This document shows positions 5,881 to 9,016 of a stretch of DNA of 9,016 bases, piece after piece. Where the stretch lies: positions 1 to 9,016 of the forward strand of contig JAERRP010000045.1 of NCBI GenBank assembly GCA_016735415.1. Reading direction: 5' to 3'. This DNA comes from Desulfobacterales bacterium. Its GTDB lineage: Bacteria > Desulfobacterota > Desulfobacteria > Desulfobacterales > UBA5852. The notes beneath the pieces are model-generated. The model did not search any database and had not been told where the DNA came from. It saw only the letters and a list, made by a program, of their open reading frames with translations. Each line of letters opens with the position of its first letter. Positions within the stretch are counted from its first letter, which is position 1. The position numbers and the translations under genes were made by a program.

Positions 5881-5910
5881 ATTAAAACATTGTAAGGAGC
5901 TGCTAAGTTC

Positions 5911-6204
5911 ATGGGGTTGGACAAGAATGATATAATCAACGCTCTGAACACCAGTGTTAAAGAATTGCAGCAAGGCATCGATACGCATTGCTGCCTCGTC
6001 GCCGCCATTTTGGAGAACAAGGTGGATGAGCGCAATCTACTGCCGCTATTAGATCTTTGTCCCAAACGATCACGGGAGCTCAGGTTGGAAAAAGCGATCA
6101 AAGAGGCCATCGAGGTTATTGAAGAAAGTAGAAAAGCGTTTAAATCAAAAAAGCTTGAAGCATTGCGCAAGAAACTCACTTCTGAGCTGATCGCCGCTGA
6201 TTAA
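5911..6204 (+). CDS. 97-aa helical protein of unknown function
   Basis: No family is recognised. The ATG at 5911 follows AAGGAG (5894-5899) at 11 nt. The protein looks entirely helical and charged. There is a CC pair in THCCLVAAIL, a single Cys in LLPLLDLCPKRSRELR, and then a long Lys/Glu-rich amphipathic helix to the C-terminus (EKAIKEAIEVIEESRK). It has no signal peptide or membrane segment and is presumably cytoplasmic. It lies between a palindrome-bearing promoter region and the first leader-like RNA element, upstream of the DUF2325 gene. If that element is an attenuator, this gene would be transcribed constitutively relative to those downstream. Confidence 0.7.
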   Translation: MGLDKNDIINALNTSVKELQQGIDTHCCLVAAILENKVDERNLLPLLDLCPKRSRELRLEKAIKEAIEVIEESRKAFKSKKLEALRKKLTSELIAAD

Positions 6205-6220
6205 CGTCCGTCAGGGATGT

Positions 6221-6272
6221 CTTACGGGTTCCATACCTCATAAATAGTGTGGAAAAAGTGAAGGCGTAACTC
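6221..6272 (+). ncRNA. leader-RNA element, copy 1 (candidate riboswitch or attenuator)
   Basis: CTTACGG opens the element. TTACG (6222-6226) can pair with CGTAA (6265-6269). Inside is a hairpin CCATAC/GTGTGG (6231-6236 with 6247-6252, one G-U pair), then GGAAAA and the 17-nt block AAGTGAAGGCGTAACTC. The same block, flanks and fold recur at 8450-8499 although the hairpin stem sequence differs. The CGTAA strand is shared with the following terminator, so the two folds exclude each other. It lies between the 97-aa gene and the DUF2325 gene. I cannot match it to a riboswitch class I know; the ligand is unknown. Confidence 0.55.
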
Positions 6273-6305
6273 GATATCGAGAACGATCGAGATGCGCCTT
6301 TTTTT
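6261..6305 (+). terminator. intrinsic terminator overlapping leader copy 1
   Basis: AAGGCGTAACTCGAT (6261-6275) pairs with ATCGAGATGCGCCTT (6286-6300) with a single A-A mismatch and one G-U pair, around a 10-nt loop. A run of seven T ends it (6299-6305). It shares its 5' strand with the leader element and sits 62 nt before the DUF2325 start codon. Confidence 0.8.
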
Positions 6306-6366
6306 GTTTTAAGCAAAGCACAAGACGGCCATCAGAAGAGAAAAAAAGAAAAGGAGAGAATCATTG

Positions 6367-7614
6367 ATGCCAGAGACAAAACAATGCTCACAAGGTGGCG
6401 GGAACAACATCATATGCCCGGAGGATGGAGACATCAGCCCGAAGACCCCTTTGAGATTCTGGGAGATCGACCACTGTTTCAAATGTCCGGTGGTGGGCAT
6501 GTGTCTTACGATTTCTGAGCAGAAGCAGTTACTTAAAAAAGTGGGCTTTGCGGTCAAAAAGAAAAGTCCCTTTGAACTTCACGAGATACTGGTTGGGAGT
6601 GCAGAGAGCGAGGGTCGATTATCGCGAAGGGTTGACAAACTACTCAATCGCAAGTTCGGCAAAGAAGCGACGTTTTTGATAGGGCTTGGTCATGAGGAGT
6701 TCAAGGGGTATTTCAAAGCCGCTTTTGAAGCCGGGGATTGCATCGGCGTTTCATGGGCGGCCGCCATCAATCCCGAGTTGCCCACTGAATTAAAAAGAAA
6801 GATCTTCGGGGATATTCATATGGCCATGCACTGGAGCGGCAATCAAAGCATCAAGCTGAAACAAAGACTGGTCAGGCAACAGGAAGAGTTAGGTGCGCTG
6901 CGCCAGAGTACCAAGGACGTCACACGGCTCAGGCGCTCGTTGCAAAAAGAAAATTTACGCCTGAGACAAAACCATGCTGAATTGAGAACAACCCTAGATG
7001 CCGTGGAGAGAGAAAAAGCAAAATTGAAAGATGAACTTGCCGTATTGGGTAGTCGATATCTTTTTGCCGAGATTGAGCAACAAAACCGAATTTTGAAAGA
7101 GAAATTGGATGCCTTACGGGTGAACTCTAAGGATAAACGGCGTCAAATGGTTTCACTCCAGGAAAAGAACATGCACCTGTCGGCGGAACTTGAACGGCAG
7201 CAGGATTCGAACAGGCGCTTCAAAAAGGAAGCCCAGGAAAAAATCGGAGAGGTTTTCGCCCTGAACCGCTGTGACGCAACATGTCCGTCGTTTGATCTGT
7301 GTAAAAAACGCATTTTAATCGTCGGAGGGATTACGCGAATGGAATCCCTGTACCGGGAGCTTATTGAGAGCAGGGGCGGCATTTTCGAGTATCATGACGG
7401 TTACATGAAAAAAGGTGCCAAAAAACTTGAATGCCGTCTCAGGCGCGCCGATGTGGTGGTCTGCCCGGTTAGCTGTAACAGCCATTCAGCCTGTTCGATT
7501 GTAAAAAATCTGGCGAAAAAGCACAACAAAACAGTTCATATGTTGGCAAATTCCAGCCTGAGCGCTGTTTCCCAAGTGATCTGGGGTGCCAACGTCAGGG
7601 GCACGACCAATTAG
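6367..7614 (+). CDS. DUF2325-domain protein with coiled coil and cysteine clusters
   Basis: The product is 415 aa from the ATG at 6367, behind AAGGAGAG (6351-6358); a TTG at 6364 is also possible. The N-terminus has C7, C17 and the cluster CFKCPVVGMC (C37, C40, C46). A globular part follows (about 88-160, with FGKEATFLIGLGHEEF). Next is a long heptad-like coiled coil (about 162-296). Another cluster CDATCPSFDLC (C302, C306, C312) leads into a C-terminal DUF2325 domain (RILIVGGITRMESLYRELIE, EYHDGY, ADVVVCPVSCNSHSAC). DUF2325 is a Rossmann-like domain of unknown function with a conserved CP...H segment. The extra Cys clusters suggest metal or Fe-S binding. The gene sits behind leader copy 1 and ahead of other Cys-rich genes. 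Confidence 0.85.
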   Translation: MPETKQCSQGGGNNIICPEDGDISPKTPLRFWEIDHCFKCPVVGMCLTISEQKQLLKKVGFAVKKKSPFELHEILVGSAESEGRLSRRVDKLLNRKFGKEATFLIGLGHEEFKGYFKAAFEAGDCIGVSWAAAINPELPTELKRKIFGDIHMAMHWSGNQSIKLKQRLVRQQEELGALRQSTKDVTRLRRSLQKENLRLRQNHAELRTTLDAVEREKAKLKDELAVLGSRYLFAEIEQQNRILKEKLDALRVNSKDKRRQMVSLQEKNMHLSAELERQQDSNRRFKKEAQEKIGEVFALNRCDATCPSFDLCKKRILIVGGITRMESLYRELIESRGGIFEYHDGYMKKGAKKLECRLRRADVVVCPVSCNSHSACSIVKNLAKKHNKTVHMLANSSLSAVSQVIWGANVRGTTN

Positions 7615-7637
7615 GGACAGCGGGCGGGCGCAAAAGG

Positions 7638-7656
7638 GGCCGCAAAATAAGCGGCC
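7638..7656. repeat. hairpin between the DUF2325 and STAS-like genes
   Basis: GGCCGC (7638-7643) and GCGGCC (7651-7656) form a 6-bp stem around AAAATAA. No T-tract follows, so it is not an ordinary terminator. It could be an intercistronic processing or stabilising hairpin in a shared transcript. Confidence 0.4.
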
Positions 7657-7702
7657 GCCGAGATAATATCTACAATCCAAAAGACGCATCGGAGGGCAAG
7701 GC

Positions 7703-8071
7703 ATGAGCACCGATTTTCAAATCGAGGTCAAAAAGAGCAACGGCAACCTGCATGTTAGCCCCAGAGGGGTTTTTGACGGCAATTCCGCCTGGGAGCTTGT
7801 CAATCTGCTTGATGAACAATACGACGGCAAGGGACGGGTCATTATTGATACCCATAACTTGCGCGATATGTGTCCTTTCGGATGCAGCACATTCCGATGC
7901 CACCTTAATCAAAAAAAACTGCCATCCAATCGAATCTATTTCAAAGGAGAGAAGGGATATGAGATCGCACCCAAGGGAAGTAAGGTTTTTGTATCCACTA
8001 AAAACCACCGGTGCCAGTGCAATGGAAACTGTGTGAATTGCCCATGCTCCCAAAACAAGAAACCGAATTGA
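7703..8071 (+). CDS. STAS-like protein with cysteine-rich C-terminal tail
   Basis: The product is 122 aa, from the ATG at 7703 with GGAGG (7691-7695) 7 nt upstream. The main part resembles a STAS/anti-anti-sigma fold: NGNLHVSPRGVFDG, SAWELVNLLDEQY, then GRVIIDTHNLRDM. The usual D-S-S-G phosphorylation loop is not evident; the region reads CPFGCSTFRCH with three Cys. It ends in IYFKGEKGYEIAPKGSKV and a tail HRCQCNGNCVNCPC that looks like a metal site. The gene at 8643 is a paralogue sharing GNLH, AWEL, QY-G-GR and YFKG-KG--IAP-GS. The STAS assignment is by pattern only. A role as a switch partner responsive to metal or redox state is inference. Confidence 0.72.
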   Translation: MSTDFQIEVKKSNGNLHVSPRGVFDGNSAWELVNLLDEQYDGKGRVIIDTHNLRDMCPFGCSTFRCHLNQKKLPSNRIYFKGEKGYEIAPKGSKVFVSTKNHRCQCNGNCVNCPCSQNKKPN

Positions 8072-8090
8072 AATAGTTTTGGTTTTAAAT

Positions 8091-8345
8091 ATGGCAAATG
8101 CTGACAGAACAAGCGTGCGCGTTGAAATATCCGAAGAAACGCTGGTCCGGCTCCTATCGGCAGGACAGGTGTGCGCAGCGGATTTTCGTTGTCTGGATTG
8201 CAAATCGAAGCAATGCCTTTGGCGACTTTGTCTTAAAAGCTGCGCAAACAACCCGATGACCTGCATGGGGAATAGATCAGCTCGCAACGTTTTTTATCGA
8301 GAGTGCGGTCTACGCCTGAAAGGAGGGTGTAGAGGACGTGAATAG
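8091..8345 (+). CDS. small cysteine-rich protein (9 Cys in 84 aa)
   Basis: No named family is recognised. The chosen ATG at 8091 gives 84 aa; a TTG at 8079 is possible. No good Shine-Dalgarno sequence precedes either start, and the gene begins 20 nt after the previous stop, so translation may depend on coupling. A short N-terminal part (ISEETLVRLLSAGQV) is followed by Cys at 28, 34, 37, 42, 47, 51, 58, 72 and 80, including CLDCKSKQCLWRLCLKSC. The C-x2-C-x4-C-L spacing resembles the N-terminal C-x2-C-x5-C-L of the DUF2325 protein in the same block. There is no signal peptide. It probably binds a metal ion or Fe-S cluster in the cytoplasm; this is inferred from Cys content only. Confidence 0.65.
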   Translation: MANADRTSVRVEISEETLVRLLSAGQVCAADFRCLDCKSKQCLWRLCLKSCANNPMTCMGNRSARNVFYRECGLRLKGGCRGRE

Positions 8346-8449
8346 AGGTGTGAATGTGTCTTTATAAAAAAGCACTCGAAAAAATAATTCTGGCCATGCA
8401 ATTTAGTGCTGCCTAATAAGGTAGAACAATTTAATAAGACAAGAATTGC

Positions 8450-8499
8450 CTTACGGTTTTCGGCCCCTCAATGGGGCGGAGGAAGTGAAGGCGTAACTC
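8450..8499 (+). ncRNA. leader-RNA element, copy 2 (candidate riboswitch or attenuator)
   Basis: This is the second copy of the element at 6221-6272. TTACG (8451-8455) can pair with CGTAA (8492-8496). The internal hairpin is GCCCC/GGGGC (8463-8467 with 8473-8477), whose stem differs from copy 1 but is held as a stem. The loop keeps CCTCA, and GGA then AAGTGAAGGCGTAACTC follow. It precedes the STAS-like paralogue at 8643. The outer pairing competes with the terminator at 8488-8534. Confidence 0.55.
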
Positions 8500-8534
8500 A
8501 AGGCGTTGGACATACGCCCGGTTACGCCTTTTTT
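8488..8534 (+). terminator. intrinsic terminator overlapping leader copy 2
   Basis: AAGGCGTAAC (8488-8497) and GTTACGCCTT (8521-8530) form a perfect 10-bp stem. A second stem inside pairs GGCGT (8502-8506) with ACGCC (8514-8518). Six T (8529-8534) follow. The 3' terminator strand differs from that of copy 1, yet both copies reuse the same 5' strand. Confidence 0.8.
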
Positions 8535-8642
8535 ATTGCATTCGGGAACGAAGAGCCCTTTGAAGCGTTGGAGTTCTTTTATCGATAATCAATGTCGCCA
8601 CAGGAAAAAGGCATATTCGCTATCAAACGAGGAGGGTGTAAA

Positions 8643-9016
8643 TTGAATTCAGAATTTGACATCGATTATCGACACAGTGCGGGCAACCTTCATATTCAGC
8701 TTGCGGGTGCCTTCATCGGCAGGTGCGCCTGGGAACTGATCAAGACCATCAAACGGCAGTATGCCGGCTCGGGCCGGATTTTCGTCAACACCGCCGGGCT
8801 TAACCGGGTAATGTCCGCCGGAGCGGACTTGTTTAAATCTCACATGACCCGGAAAAGTATTCCCCCGGACCGGCTTTACTTCAAGGGAGACAAGGGGTTT
8901 AGGATCGCCCCCAACGGCAGCCGGGTGATCATTTGTAAAAAAATGCCGCAACCGACAAAAGTTTGGTTTCAACTCTCTGGCAACAAAACCCGTACGGTCC
9001 GGTGCCAAAGCGGACC
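8643..9016 (+). CDS. STAS-like protein, paralogue of the 7703 gene (3' end outside window)
   Basis: The start is TTG at 8643, with GAGGAGGG (8629-8636) 6 nt upstream; no ATG or GTG fits better. The frame stays open to the window end (124 codons seen). It parallels the 7703 protein from its N-terminus: FDIDYRHSAGNLHIQLAG, CAWELIKTIKRQYAGSGRI, then RLYFKGDKGFRIAPNGSRVI. The Cys-rich loop of the other copy is replaced by MSAGADLFKSH, and the tail so far lacks the Cys cluster, with only scattered Cys. The two copies have therefore diverged mainly in their Cys positions. It sits 109 nt behind the terminator of leader copy 2. STAS-fold assignment is by pattern. Confidence 0.75.
   Translation, partial: MNSEFDIDYRHSAGNLHIQLAGAFIGRCAWELIKTIKRQYAGSGRIFVNTAGLNRVMSAGADLFKSHMTRKSIPPDRLYFKGDKGFRIAPNGSRVIICKKMPQPTKVWFQLSGNKTRTVRCQSG

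Noticed and set aside
6221..8534. CRISPR or simple dispersed repeat explanation for the 17-mer
   Set aside because: Only two copies 2.2 kb apart, each embedded in a larger conserved fold with a terminator, not an array with spacers.
8406..8588. 60-codon plus-strand open frame
   Set aside because: It runs through the leader-like RNA and its terminator, which explain the sequence better; no Shine-Dalgarno sequence or motif.
8649..9008. 119-codon minus-strand open frame at the right end
   Set aside because: The plus strand here encodes a clear paralogue of the 7703 protein with a good Shine-Dalgarno sequence and TTG start.

Overview
The window reads as chromosome of a Desulfobacterota (deltaproteobacterial) anaerobe. 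The reasons are a sigma-54 response regulator beside an operon of multihaem c-type cytochromes, a DtxR-type metal regulator, a DUF2325 protein and several small cysteine-rich proteins, in moderate-GC DNA. No species can be named from the sequence alone.

Left block (1-4430): the end of an NtrC-family sigma-54 activator is followed by a 398-bp AT-rich regulatory region. That region holds two similar imperfect palindromes and a well-formed -24/-12 promoter. The promoter precedes four co-directional genes: a single-domain receiver protein, an octahaem lipoprotein cytochrome c, a trihaem cytochrome c with a C-terminal membrane anchor, and a five-helix cytochrome b. The inferred unit is a membrane quinol:multihaem-cytochrome electron-transfer module switched on by the adjacent sigma-54 activator. 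A perfect 11-bp inverted repeat closes it.

Middle block (4431-5056): no intact gene. It holds a decayed 3' end of a multicopper oxidase on the minus strand and an IS630-type transposase relic with an internal deletion on the plus strand.

Right block (5057-9016): a DtxR/MntR-family regulator with its own promoter and a palindromic candidate operator, a terminator followed by another palindrome, and a 97-aa helical protein. Then come a coiled-coil DUF2325 protein with cysteine clusters, a STAS-like protein with a cysteine-rich tail, a small protein with 9 Cys in 84 residues, and a second STAS-like paralogue that runs off the window. Two copies of one RNA-leader-like element lie in front of the DUF2325 gene and in front of the last paralogue. 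Each has a TTACG/CGTAA outer stem, an internal hairpin, the 17-nt block AAGTGAAGGCGTAACTC and an overlapping intrinsic terminator. In each the outer stem and the terminator compete for the same strand, as in a riboswitch or attenuator. This pair, tied to an uncharacterised metal-linked or redox-linked Cys-rich gene set, is the most promising undescribed system here.
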